NCBI RefSeq assembly: GCF_011927765.1
Contig: NZ_JAATJG010000011.1
Coordinates: forward strand, 62,001 to 126,000
Length of the DNA stretch: 64,000 nt
Source: Wenyingzhuangia aestuarii
Lineage (GTDB): Bacteria; Bacteroidota; Bacteroidia; Flavobacteriales; Flavobacteriaceae
Reading direction: 5' to 3'
Shown: piece after piece, positions 17,546 to 26,176 of the stretch
How the letters are laid out: every line of letters begins with the position of its first letter
Numbering within the stretch: position 1 is the stretch's first letter
The notes under the pieces: model-generated
What the model was told of the DNA's origin: nothing
The model's input: the letters and a program-made list of their open reading frames with translations, nothing else
Databases searched by the model: none
Position numbers and translations under genes: made by a program

Positions 17546-20500
17546 ATGAAAAGTAGTGTAAAATTTATAGCATTTTTCTTAGTTGGATTTGTGTTTACAA
17601 TACAAGCTCAAGATGTTTTTAAAAGCGGTTTTGAAAACTCTTTAGCTACAGATTGGGATACAACTAGCGCTGGAAATGGAATGCCTATTTATGAAATAAA
17701 CACAGAGGCTAAAAGGCAAGGTGCCTCTGGGTTTCATATGAAATTTAATGCTACAGGACAAAAAGGAAATTTATTCACTCCTAAAAATATTGAATGGAAA
17801 AATGGAGTTTCTTACATTATTTCTTTTTATTACAAAACCATTGTTGCAGGAACAAATAACCAACCTAATATTAAAATATTTAACAGTTCTGGAACCAAAA
17901 TTGGTCATATAAATACAACATTATCTAGTACAAATTGGGTGCAGTATACAACTACTTTTACAGCAGAAGAAAACAGTACAAATGGTTATGTGTTATTTTC
18001 TATGAGACCTAATGATGACGGTTCTGGAGAATTTTATTTTGATGATTATTCCATCAAAGAAGTAGTACCAGAAACAGGTTTTTTTGTAGATATTAAAACA
18101 AAAGACATTGCTTCTGATGAAACGATTAAATGGGTGCAGTTTGGACCTGGAATGAGTGGGAATAATACTTGTTTTTATACGCACCCTACCGATGCAAACG
18201 TTGTTTTTTCGGCTCCTAATATGGGAAATGCTTATAGATCTACCGACAAAGGTTTTACTTATGAAACCATTCTAAACGAAGATGCAGCTTCTTATACATC
18301 AGGGTTTAGAGGAACTATAGAAATGTATTCTTTAGATTTTTCTAGACAAGATGCCAATTATGGTTTTTCTACAGGAAAAAGAAAAGGAGATTTGTTCTTT
18401 TCATCAGACAAAGGAAAAACTTGGGATAGACAAACGTCTTCTCAGAATTTAATAGGGAATTCTTATTTAGCATGTGTAGCTGTAAATCCTCATAATGATA
18501 ATATTTGGTTTTTAGGAGCAGGTAGAATGAGAGATTATGGGCGAATACTATACCCTCAATCAGCTCCAAAAGGAACCTATGTTGATGCCAATAGTCAAGG
18601 GAAAATTTGGAAAAGCACTAACAGAGGGCAAACTTGGACTCTAGAAAATACAGGAATTAATGCCAATGCAGAAGTAGAAACTATTAGAGTAGATCCTGTA
18701 GATGCATCTATTGTGTATGCAGGTACAAACTATGGTTTTTACAAAAGTACTGATGGAGGAATTACTTGGGCCTTAAAATCTAACGGAATAGATCACGATA
18801 TGATTCGATCTATGGATATTCATCACGATACTTCTACAGGTGTTGTAACTATTTATGCGTTAAGTAACATTACTTGGAAAGCAAATGGAACGACGGTAGG
18901 AAATGAGTCTGGAGGAGTTTTTAAAAGTACAGATAAAGGAGAAACTTGGGTTTCTGTTAATGGTAATTTAGGAGTAGATTTAACTTTTTTTTCTGGAAAC
19001 AAAAATATAGAAAAAGATTATTATCAATCTATAGCACACTACTTTGGATTGACTTCTTGGGAAGAAGCACAGGCTACTTATCCTACACTGCCAACAAATA
19101 TTACTACACGTTTTAATATGATTACGGTAGATCCTAATGATGTTAACAATATTTATTTGGTTAATAATTATTCCAATGCTTCAGAAAACAATTTTAAACC
19201 AGGTCAAATATGGAGAACAACCAATGGAGGTACTAGTTGGTTTGTTACCTTAAGAAACGGTAAAAATTGGAACAATGGTAATGATGATGCATATTGGGTT
19301 ACCCAAAAGAACAATCCTATGGGAACTAACATTACTATGAAATACAAAGACGATTGGGTAAATAGAGATGATTACGAACGCAAAGGATGTAATTTTGTAA
19401 AGTTTAATGCCGATGGTTCTGTATTGTATACGCAAATGGCTAAAATAGGATTTGTATCCTATGACAAAGGAACTACTTGGCTAGATATAGATGATGAAGC
19501 TACCGCTACACACAATAGTTGGATAGGAGCAGGAAATAGCAATGTTCCAGGACACGGGTTTTATCAAAGTCCGTTATTGCCAAATAAAGTATTCTGTCCT
19601 TCAGGAGAAAATAGTTTGTGGGTCACAAATAACGAGGGAGAAAGTGTAAGAGCTGGAGCCCAAGGAGCTCAAGTAATAAATATTACATCAGGAGAGCATT
19701 CGGTTAGTTCTGTAGCTGTACATCCTACAGATCCTTCTATTTGGTATGCTACTTTTTTTAGACAAGAAAAAAGCGGACAGTTTTTGAAATCTACAGATAG
19801 TGGAGCCACATGGACTAGTATAGGAACACCAATTCCAACTCCATGGCCAGTATTGGGAGGTGGAGATCAGGCAGTTCATCAATTAAGCATACAAATAGAC
19901 AAAGAAAATCCAGATAATATATATTTCTGTGTACCACGTTCTACTTTAAAGTTAGAATGGGTAGGAGATAGTGTTACAGGCTATGGAATTCACAAATCTA
20001 CAGATGGAGGAGTTACATGGTCACAACCTAATACAGGTTTACCGGCTTCTTTAGATGTATCTAGATTGGTTATGGATCCTAACAATTCAAGCGTATTATA
20101 CGCTACCGTAATTAGTGATGATGGAGGTTTGTTTAAATCTGTAGACAAAGGAGAAACTTGGTCAGAGGTTGCTTCAACTATTTCAATTTCTGGAAATTCA
20201 GGAATTAATGATATCCATTTTGCTGTAGATGGTAAAATTTATATTACGGCAGGTTTTAAAAATGAAAGTGAAGACAATGGAGGGGTGTGGGTAAGTGATG
20301 ATGACATGCTTTCTTGGACAAAAATATTCGATTATCCTTGGACAAATCGTGTAGAAGTGGCCAAGTACGATGCTAAAACAATCATGGTGTCAACTTTACC
20401 AAATAGCAAAGTTGCATTTAAAAATGCGGGAACCTATTTGTCTAAAGACGGAGGAGCTACTTGGATTAAATTTAACAAAGGAAACGGACAATCGGATAGA

Positions 20501-20854
20501 GTAAATGATATTGCTATAGATTATACCGTTCCAGGAAAATACTATGCATCTACTAGAGGTAGTGGATGGTATACAGCAATAGATCCTAATCCAAATCCCT
20601 CATCATTATTTGTAGATAAAGAAGTGTTACAAAATAAGTTTTCTGTTTACCCAAATCCTACAAACGGTTTGTTAATAATTAATAAGCTAAAAAAAGGAGA
20701 TGTGGTTTGTGTTTATAATATGCAAGGAAAATTAATGCTACAAAAAAACAATATAGAAGGATCTATTGATTTGTCTGAATTCAAAAATGGAGTTTATGTG
20801 TTGTCTGTTCAAAACAATGGAAATAAAAATATCAAAAGAATAATCAAAAAGTAA
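17546..20854 (+). CDS. Giant Asp-box (BNR/sortilin-like) double-propeller protein with CBM-like N-terminus and T9SS sorting domain
   Basis: 1102 residues. Signal peptide (FTIQAQ), then a jelly-roll CBM4/9-like module at about 22-170 (FENSLATDWDTTS to GEFYFDDYSIKEV). A long beta-propeller region (about 190-1020) follows, with about twelve Asp-box repeats of the S-x-D-x-G-x-T-W kind, for example SSDKGKTW, STDGGITW, STDKGETW and SVDKGETW. The last 75 residues form a type A T9SS sorting domain (FSVYPNPTNGLLIIN to NIKRIIKK), so it is exported by the Por system and probably surface-attached. Asp-box double propellers of this size resemble GH74 xyloglucanases and VPS10/sortilin-like proteins, but I cannot identify catalytic acids, so enzyme or binding role is open. 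It lies between two paralogous sulfatases with 10-bp and 2-bp gaps, so it works on the same sulfated polymer. Confidence 0.8.
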   Translation: MKSSVKFIAFFLVGFVFTIQAQDVFKSGFENSLATDWDTTSAGNGMPIYEINTEAKRQGASGFHMKFNATGQKGNLFTPKNIEWKNGVSYIISFYYKTIVAGTNNQPNIKIFNSSGTKIGHINTTLSSTNWVQYTTTFTAEENSTNGYVLFSMRPNDDGSGEFYFDDYSIKEVVPETGFFVDIKTKDIASDETIKWVQFGPGMSGNNTCFYTHPTDANVVFSAPNMGNAYRSTDKGFTYETILNEDAASYTSGFRGTIEMYSLDFSRQDANYGFSTGKRKGDLFFSSDKGKTWDRQTSSQNLIGNSYLACVAVNPHNDNIWFLGAGRMRDYGRILYPQSAPKGTYVDANSQGKIWKSTNRGQTWTLENTGINANAEVETIRVDPVDASIVYAGTNYGFYKSTDGGITWALKSNGIDHDMIRSMDIHHDTSTGVVTIYALSNITWKANGTTVGNESGGVFKSTDKGETWVSVNGNLGVDLTFFSGNKNIEKDYYQSIAHYFGLTSWEEAQATYPTLPTNITTRFNMITVDPNDVNNIYLVNNYSNASENNFKPGQIWRTTNGGTSWFVTLRNGKNWNNGNDDAYWVTQKNNPMGTNITMKYKDDWVNRDDYERKGCNFVKFNADGSVLYTQMAKIGFVSYDKGTTWLDIDDEATATHNSWIGAGNSNVPGHGFYQSPLLPNKVFCPSGENSLWVTNNEGESVRAGAQGAQVINITSGEHSVSSVAVHPTDPSIWYATFFRQEKSGQFLKSTDSGATWTSIGTPIPTPWPVLGGGDQAVHQLSIQIDKENPDNIYFCVPRSTLKLEWVGDSVTGYGIHKSTDGGVTWSQPNTGLPASLDVSRLVMDPNNSSVLYATVISDDGGLFKSVDKGETWSEVASTISISGNSGINDIHFAVDGKIYITAGFKNESEDNGGVWVSDDDMLSWTKIFDYPWTNRVEVAKYDAKTIMVSTLPNSKVAFKNAGTYLSKDGGATWIKFNKGNGQSDRVNDIAIDYTVPGKYYASTRGSGWYTAIDPNPNPSSLFVDKEVLQNKFSVYPNPTNGLLIINKLKKGDVVCVYNMQGKLMLQKNNIEGSIDLSEFKNGVYVLSVQNNGNKNIKRIIKK

Positions 20855-20856
20855 AA

Positions 20857-22392
20857 ATGAAGAATAAAGTTGTAACACTTTTAATGTGTTTAGTTGGAGT
20901 TGTAGGGAGTGTAAGTGCTCAAAAAACTAGCAAACCTAATGTAATTGTGGTTTTGGCAGATGATATTGGAACGGGAGATATTTCTTATTACAGAAAAATG
21001 CATTCTAATAAAATTATTTTAGAAACACCTAATATTGACAAGTTAGCCAACCAAGGAGTTGTTTTTACCAATGCCCATGCACCAGCTGCGTTGTGTGCAA
21101 CTTCTCGTTACGGAATTATGACAGGGAATGGTTGTCATCAAAGTCCATTGCCTTGGGGAGTTTGGAGTGCTTATGCAAAATCTGCTTTTACACCCAACCA
21201 GTTAACTTTAGGTAAATTAATGCAACAGGCAAATTACAAGACTGCATTTTTTGGAAAATGGCATTTAGGAACAAGTTTTTCAGAAAAAGGAAATCCATCA
21301 AAAGTATATAAAGAAAGACACGGAAAAGCAATGGAGTTGGATGTAGATATTACCAAAATTGTTGCTGGGGGACCAAAGTACAATGGTTTTGAATACAGTT
21401 TAACCCTACCTGCGGGAGTACAAGATGTTCCTTATGCTGTGTATGAAAACAGTCAATGGAAACCTTTAGGAAAAGATTCTAAAATAGATGTGATTACCAA
21501 TCAAAAAATGGAAAGATTAAATATTCATTTAGATAAAGATGAAGGTTTGGGAGATTCTAATTGGGATCCACATTTAATAGGCCCTTTGTTAGCAAATAAT
21601 GCGGTTTCTTTTATTAAAGAAAATGCAAAAAAAGACCAACCATTTTTTATGTATTACTGTTCGCAAGCAGTACACAAACCACATGCTCCGGCCAAAGAGT
21701 TAAATGGTGTTAAAATTGCAGGAACTACACCTTCTAAGCACATGGACATGATTAAGGAATTAGATGTACAAGTGGGAATGATGATAGAGCAGTTAAAAAA
21801 AGAAGGGATTTACGAAAACACTGTTTTTGTATTTACATCAGACAACGGAGGGTTGTTGGTAGATAAAAACACAGCAAAATCTGGACATAGAGTAAGCGAT
21901 ATTTACAGAGGGGCTAAAAATCAACCTTACGAAGGAGGACATAGAGTTCCGTTTATTGTGTCTTGGCCAAATACCTTAAAAAATAACACCATAAACAAAC
22001 CTGCTTTAGGTTTAGATATTATGGCAACATTAGCAGCTATTACCAATACTAAAATAGAAAAAGGACAAGCGGTAGATTCTTACAACTTGTTGCCTGTTTT
22101 AAAGAATCCTAAAAGTGATGATATTCATTCTTTCTTAATTGTTCAAGGAGGGTCTGGTAAACAAGGAATTATTATAGAAGATGATTGGAAGTTGATTATC
22201 AATTTTGATAAAAAAGATAAAACATGGAAAAGAAGAACACCTGTTTCTTTATTCAACTTAAAAGATAATATCCAAGAAAAAGAAGCTGGAAATTTAATTA
22301 ATCATCCAAAATATCAAGACAAAGTAAAAGAGTTGTTTGATAAATATAATAGTGTTAGAGATCACAAAACTCCAACAGGAAAACATAGTTAA
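20857..22392 (+). CDS. Type I sulfatase (CATSR type, copy 2)
   Basis: 511 residues with signal peptide (GSVSAQ). Same architecture as the 16003 sulfatase: LADDIGTGDISYYR, formylglycine site C-A-T-S-R (Cys80) in PAALCATSRYGIMTGN, FGKWHLGT, FTSDNGGLLVDKNT, then PYEGGHRVPF. Long segments are identical or nearly so between the two copies (for example SQAVH followed by the ELNGVKIAGTTPS and HMDMIKELDVQVGMM stretches), which shows they are paralogues. It starts 2 bp after the propeller gene and is followed 32 bp later by GH29, so translation is tightly coupled in this operon. It should cleave sulfate from galactan fragments; regioselectivity is not readable. Confidence 0.9.
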   Translation: MKNKVVTLLMCLVGVVGSVSAQKTSKPNVIVVLADDIGTGDISYYRKMHSNKIILETPNIDKLANQGVVFTNAHAPAALCATSRYGIMTGNGCHQSPLPWGVWSAYAKSAFTPNQLTLGKLMQQANYKTAFFGKWHLGTSFSEKGNPSKVYKERHGKAMELDVDITKIVAGGPKYNGFEYSLTLPAGVQDVPYAVYENSQWKPLGKDSKIDVITNQKMERLNIHLDKDEGLGDSNWDPHLIGPLLANNAVSFIKENAKKDQPFFMYYCSQAVHKPHAPAKELNGVKIAGTTPSKHMDMIKELDVQVGMMIEQLKKEGIYENTVFVFTSDNGGLLVDKNTAKSGHRVSDIYRGAKNQPYEGGHRVPFIVSWPNTLKNNTINKPALGLDIMATLAAITNTKIEKGQAVDSYNLLPVLKNPKSDDIHSFLIVQGGSGKQGIIIEDDWKLIINFDKKDKTWKRRTPVSLFNLKDNIQEKEAGNLINHPKYQDKVKELFDKYNSVRDHKTPTGKHS

Positions 22393-22424
22393 GAATAAAA
22401 GATAAAGATTTAAAAGAGAAATAT

Positions 22425-23984
22425 ATGTTAGGCAAAAAAATCAACAAGTGTTTAATAGCAATAACGGCAGTAAGTACATTTGCTGTTGGAACAATGCAAG
22501 GACAGAAAAAAGTAAAAGAAAATTGGGAATCCATTAGCAAAGTAAACGAATCTCCAGATTGGTTTCAAGATGCTAAGTTTGGGATTTATGCACACTGGGG
22601 ACCCGTTTCTCAGGCATTTGAAGGAACAGACCCTAATAAATTTTATGCAGGTTGGCATGGAATGAAAATGTACGAAGACGGTAAAAAAGTTCCTACAAAA
22701 AATGGAAAGCCAACAAGCAACTTTAAACACCAAGTAGAAAAATTTGGAGACCCTGCAGAGTTTGGATATAAGAAATTTATAGAAAACTTTAACCCATCAG
22801 GATTTGATGCCAAAAAATGGGCCGATTTATTTGCGGCTTCGGGAGCTAAATTTGCTGGACCTGTAGCTATGCATCACGATAACTTTGCCATGTGGAACGC
22901 AAAATCTACACGTTGGAATTCTATGAGTTATGGAGGGATAGATCCATCGGCAGCCTTAAAAAAAGAAATAGAAGCTAGAGGTTTAAAATTTATGGGGTCT
23001 TTTCACCATGCATTTACTTGGCAATATTTTGCACCTGCTCATAAATATGGAGGAATAGATCCTAAGGATTATGATTTATATACAAGTCCACACGAATTAA
23101 ATTCTATGACACCAGACAAGCGTTTTTACAAAGAATGGTGGGCTAAATTAAAAGAATTTATTGATGTGTATCAGCCAGATTTAGTTTGGTTTGACTGGTG
23201 GTTAGAAAACATGGACGAAAAAATTCGTCAAAAGTTTTTGGCTTACTATTATAATAAAGGAAAAGAATGGGGTAAAGATGTAGTGGTTTGTTACAAAGAA
23301 ACTACGTTTCCAGAAAATACAGCAGTAAAAGATTACGAAAGAGGTAGACCTAACCAACCAAAACATGATGTTTGGTTAACAGATACTTCTCCAGGAGCTT
23401 GGTTTTATAGACCTGGGGTAAAGTTTAAATCGCCAAATGAGTTAATTGATATTTTAATTGACATTGTTTCTAAAAATGGATGTATGTTGTTAAACGTACC
23501 ACCAAACCCTGATGGAACTATTCCAGATGTAATGGTAAACTTACTAACAGATATGGGAGGATGGTTAAAAATAAATGGAGAAGCTATTTATGGAACTAGA
23601 CCTTGGACTATTTTTGGAGAAGGACCAACACGTTTACCAGAAGGAGGACATAAGGTTGAAAAAATTAAAATTGCTTATAAAAATAAGGATATTCGTTTTA
23701 CTAAAAAGTCTGATAAAATATTCTATGCTTTAGTAATGGATCAACCAGATGGAGAAACAGTTATTAAATCTTTAAGCACTCAATTAGGAGTTTTAAATTC
23801 AAAAATTGAAAAAATTGAATTGTTAGGAAGCTCAGAAAAAGTAACTTGGGAAAGAAATAACGATGGTTTGGTAATTAAAGCACCAAAAACAATGCCGTCT
23901 GACTACGCATTGGCATACAAAATTACCTTAGAAGGATATGTAGAAAATCAAATTGGTGGGGCTGTAGATGCTCACGTAGAATAA
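22425..23984 (+). CDS. GH29 alpha-L-fucosidase / alpha-L-galactosidase (secreted)
   Basis: 519 residues with signal peptide (AVGTMQGQ). GH29 features in order: DWFQDAKFGIYAHWGPVSQ, the substrate-binding HHDNFAMWNAKSTRWNS, GSFHHAFTWQYF, and the nucleophile Asp257 in LVWFDWWLEN, then DILIDIVSKNGCMLLNVPPNPDGTIP and a C-terminal beta-sandwich. GH29 retaining enzymes remove alpha-L-fucose; some red-algal galactan PUL members remove alpha-L-galactose instead. Because the downstream locus has a full L-galactose route as well as a fucose route, either sugar is possible. It shares the HHD-x-F and WFD motifs with the GH29 at 40302 but is clearly diverged, so the two may have different specificities. 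It closes the operon, with a terminator at 24008. Confidence 0.88.
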   Translation: MLGKKINKCLIAITAVSTFAVGTMQGQKKVKENWESISKVNESPDWFQDAKFGIYAHWGPVSQAFEGTDPNKFYAGWHGMKMYEDGKKVPTKNGKPTSNFKHQVEKFGDPAEFGYKKFIENFNPSGFDAKKWADLFAASGAKFAGPVAMHHDNFAMWNAKSTRWNSMSYGGIDPSAALKKEIEARGLKFMGSFHHAFTWQYFAPAHKYGGIDPKDYDLYTSPHELNSMTPDKRFYKEWWAKLKEFIDVYQPDLVWFDWWLENMDEKIRQKFLAYYYNKGKEWGKDVVVCYKETTFPENTAVKDYERGRPNQPKHDVWLTDTSPGAWFYRPGVKFKSPNELIDILIDIVSKNGCMLLNVPPNPDGTIPDVMVNLLTDMGGWLKINGEAIYGTRPWTIFGEGPTRLPEGGHKVEKIKIAYKNKDIRFTKKSDKIFYALVMDQPDGETVIKSLSTQLGVLNSKIEKIELLGSSEKVTWERNNDGLVIKAPKTMPSDYALAYKITLEGYVENQIGGAVDAHVE

Positions 23985-24007
23985 TTAAAATCACATGGAA
24001 TAATCAT

Positions 24008-24044
24008 AAAGTCACTCAAAATAAATATCTTGAGTGACTTTCTA
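24008..24044 (+). terminator. Rho-independent terminator after GH29
   Basis: A 12-bp perfect stem (AAAGTCACTCAA / TTGAGTGACTTT) with a 10-nt loop and T-rich tail. It ends 11 bp before the next start codon. Confidence 0.75.
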
Positions 24045-24055
24045 TATTTAATATT

Positions 24056-25909
24056 ATGAACAAAAGATTAATACTTTTTACAATTCTTGTTTTTCAAGGA
24101 CTAACTTGGAATAAGATAAATGCACAAACTACAGACAAACCTAATATTGTATGGGTTGTTTCAGAAGACAATTCTAAACATTATATGAGTTTGTTTGATG
24201 AGCACGGAGTTGCAGTACCTAACATAGAAGCGTTGGCAAAAGATGGACTTACGTATACCAGAGCGTTCTCTAACACTCCTGTTTGTAGTGCAGCAAGATC
24301 TACACTAATTTCAGGTTCTTATGGCCCAAGACTGGCATCACACTACCATAGAAGATTGGCAGAAGTTCCTTTGCCAGAAGGTGTGCAAATGTATCCAGCT
24401 TATTTAAAACAAGCAGGATATTATACCGTTAACAATGCTAAGGAAGACTACAATATTATTAAGCCAGATGGGGTGTGGGATGTGTCCTCTAAAAAAGGAA
24501 CATGGAGAAATAGAAAAAAAGGACAACCCTTTTTTTACGTACATAACATAGGAACAACGCATGAAGGTCATTTGCATTTTTCTAAAGAGTATATGGAGTC
24601 TCACAAAACAAAAAATAATCCAGAAACTGTTTTTGTACAACCCAATCATCCACAAACGGAATTGTTTAAGTACACCAATGCTTTTTATAGAGATGATATT
24701 CAAAGAATGGATAAAGAAGTTGGTGATGTTGTAGCAAAGCTTAAAGAAGATGGTCTGTTAGAAAATACATTTATTTTTTACTACGGAGATCATGGTGGAG
24801 TGTTGCCTGGGAGTAAAGGCTATATAAATGAGGTTGGAGTACACGTACCTTTGGTTGTATATATACCCTCAAAATATCAGCATTTGGCTGATGCTAAAAA
24901 AGGAAGCAAAGTAAATGGATTTGTGAATTTTATAGACTTTGGACCTACAATTATGAATTTAGCAGGTGTTAAAACTCCAAAAGGAATGGATGGAAAACCA
25001 TTTTTAGGAAAAGGTGTTACAGCTAAAGAAGTAGCAAAAAGAGATGAAACTTTTAGTTATGCAGATCGTTTTGATGAGAAGTATGACATGGTTAGAGCAG
25101 TTAGAAAAGGAAAATATAAATACATTAGAAACTATCAGCCTTTTAATTTTGATGGATTAATGAATGATTACCGTTACAAGCAACTAGCTTATCAAGAATG
25201 GTATGATTTGTATAAGCAGGGAAAGTTAAACAAAATCCAATCTCAGTTTTTTGAAACAAAGCCATTAGAAGGTTTGTACGATGTAGAAAACGATCCTTTT
25301 GAAACTAACAACTTAGCAGATAATCCTGAATATGCAAAAACGTTAAAGAGTTTACGTAAGAATTTAATAAAACGAGAACTTTGCATGCCAGATTTGTCTT
25401 TTTATCCAGAGTTTTACTTAATTAAACATGCGTTTAAAAATCCTGTAAAGTTTGGTCAAGACCATAAAAAAGACATTAAAAGATATTTAAAAATAGCAAA
25501 CCTATCTTTGTTAGATTATAGCAAAGCAGCTCCTAAGCTTAAAAAAGCTTTAGAATCTACAGATCCTTGGGGTCGTTATTGGGCATTAATAGTGTGTAGT
25601 AGTTTTAAAAACAAAGCAAAAGACATGATTGCTGTTGCTAAAAAAATAGCAAACAACGATAATGAACAAATCAATAGAGTTAGAGCAGCAGAATTTTTAG
25701 GTTTAATAAAAGTACAAAATCCGGTAAATGTAATGACCAATGCATTGTATGGTACAAAAGATAGTGCAGAAGCTTTATTAATTTTAAACTCTATTGTATT
25801 AATGCAAGACGGATATAACTATTCATTTACTATTCAAACCTCTAAAATAGATGTTGAGGTAGCTAATGACAAACAAGTTATAAGAAGATTAGCTTATTTA
25901 AGTAAATAA
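24056..25909 (+). CDS. Type I sulfatase with C-terminal extension
   Basis: 617 residues with signal peptide (KINAQ). Motifs: VSEDNSKHYMSLF at the first metal site, formylglycine site C-S-A-A-R (Cys77) in TPVCSAARSTLISG, LKQAGYYTVNNAKEDYN, and YYGDHGGVLPGSKGY. These are those of the iduronate/sulfamidase-like group, and LYDVENDPFETNNLADNP marks the usual end. Beyond about residue 455 there is a roughly 150-residue helical extension (KKALESTDPWGRYWALIVCSSF, IRRLAYLSK) of HEAT-like character, common in this sulfatase group. It has no 21-bp repeat promoter of its own and its start lies only 11 bp after a hairpin, so it may depend on read-through from the GH29 operon. A strong terminator follows at 25933. 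Confidence 0.9.
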   Translation: MNKRLILFTILVFQGLTWNKINAQTTDKPNIVWVVSEDNSKHYMSLFDEHGVAVPNIEALAKDGLTYTRAFSNTPVCSAARSTLISGSYGPRLASHYHRRLAEVPLPEGVQMYPAYLKQAGYYTVNNAKEDYNIIKPDGVWDVSSKKGTWRNRKKGQPFFYVHNIGTTHEGHLHFSKEYMESHKTKNNPETVFVQPNHPQTELFKYTNAFYRDDIQRMDKEVGDVVAKLKEDGLLENTFIFYYGDHGGVLPGSKGYINEVGVHVPLVVYIPSKYQHLADAKKGSKVNGFVNFIDFGPTIMNLAGVKTPKGMDGKPFLGKGVTAKEVAKRDETFSYADRFDEKYDMVRAVRKGKYKYIRNYQPFNFDGLMNDYRYKQLAYQEWYDLYKQGKLNKIQSQFFETKPLEGLYDVENDPFETNNLADNPEYAKTLKSLRKNLIKRELCMPDLSFYPEFYLIKHAFKNPVKFGQDHKKDIKRYLKIANLSLLDYSKAAPKLKKALESTDPWGRYWALIVCSSFKNKAKDMIAVAKKIANNDNEQINRVRAAEFLGLIKVQNPVNVMTNALYGTKDSAEALLILNSIVLMQDGYNYSFTIQTSKIDVEVANDKQVIRRLAYLSK

Positions 25910-25932
25910 TTTTTAATAAAATAACTAGTTGT

Positions 25933-25975
25933 AAAAGTCCCTTAAGACGTAAGTTTTAAGGGACTTTTGTTTTTG
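25933..25975 (+). terminator. Rho-independent terminator before susC
   Basis: A 13-bp stem (AAAAGTCCCTTAA / TTAAGGGACTTTT), 10-nt loop and T-rich tail. It separates the sulfatase from the SusC promoter. Confidence 0.8.
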
Positions 25976-26082
25976 GGTAATAAATATTAATAGAATAGAT
26001 GTTTTTTTTAAGTAAAATATAATTTTATCTTGTTTTTATTGGGTTTGTAAGGGTTTATTAGAGGATTTGTTGTAATAGATGA

Positions 26083-26145
26083 AACATATATATCTTCATT
26101 TTACACATATGGTTCTTTGCTGAACTTTAAATCTCATCAACTTTG
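26083..26145 (+). promoter_or_regulatory. Putative activator-dependent promoter of the susCD operon
   Basis: Half-sites AACATATAT (26083) and CACATATGG (26104) start 21 bp apart. CAACTTTG (26138-26145) lies 34 bp after the second. It is 31 bp before the SusC start codon. Confidence 0.6.
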
Positions 26146-26176
26146 AGGTATTAAACTAACTTAAAACTTTATACAA

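Noticed and set aside
23990-24019. Candidate 21-bp half-site pair before the 24056 sulfatase (ATCACATGG / GTCACTCAA)
   Set aside because: The second half-site lies inside the GH29 terminator stem, similarity is low, and the expected TTTG box at +34 is absent.
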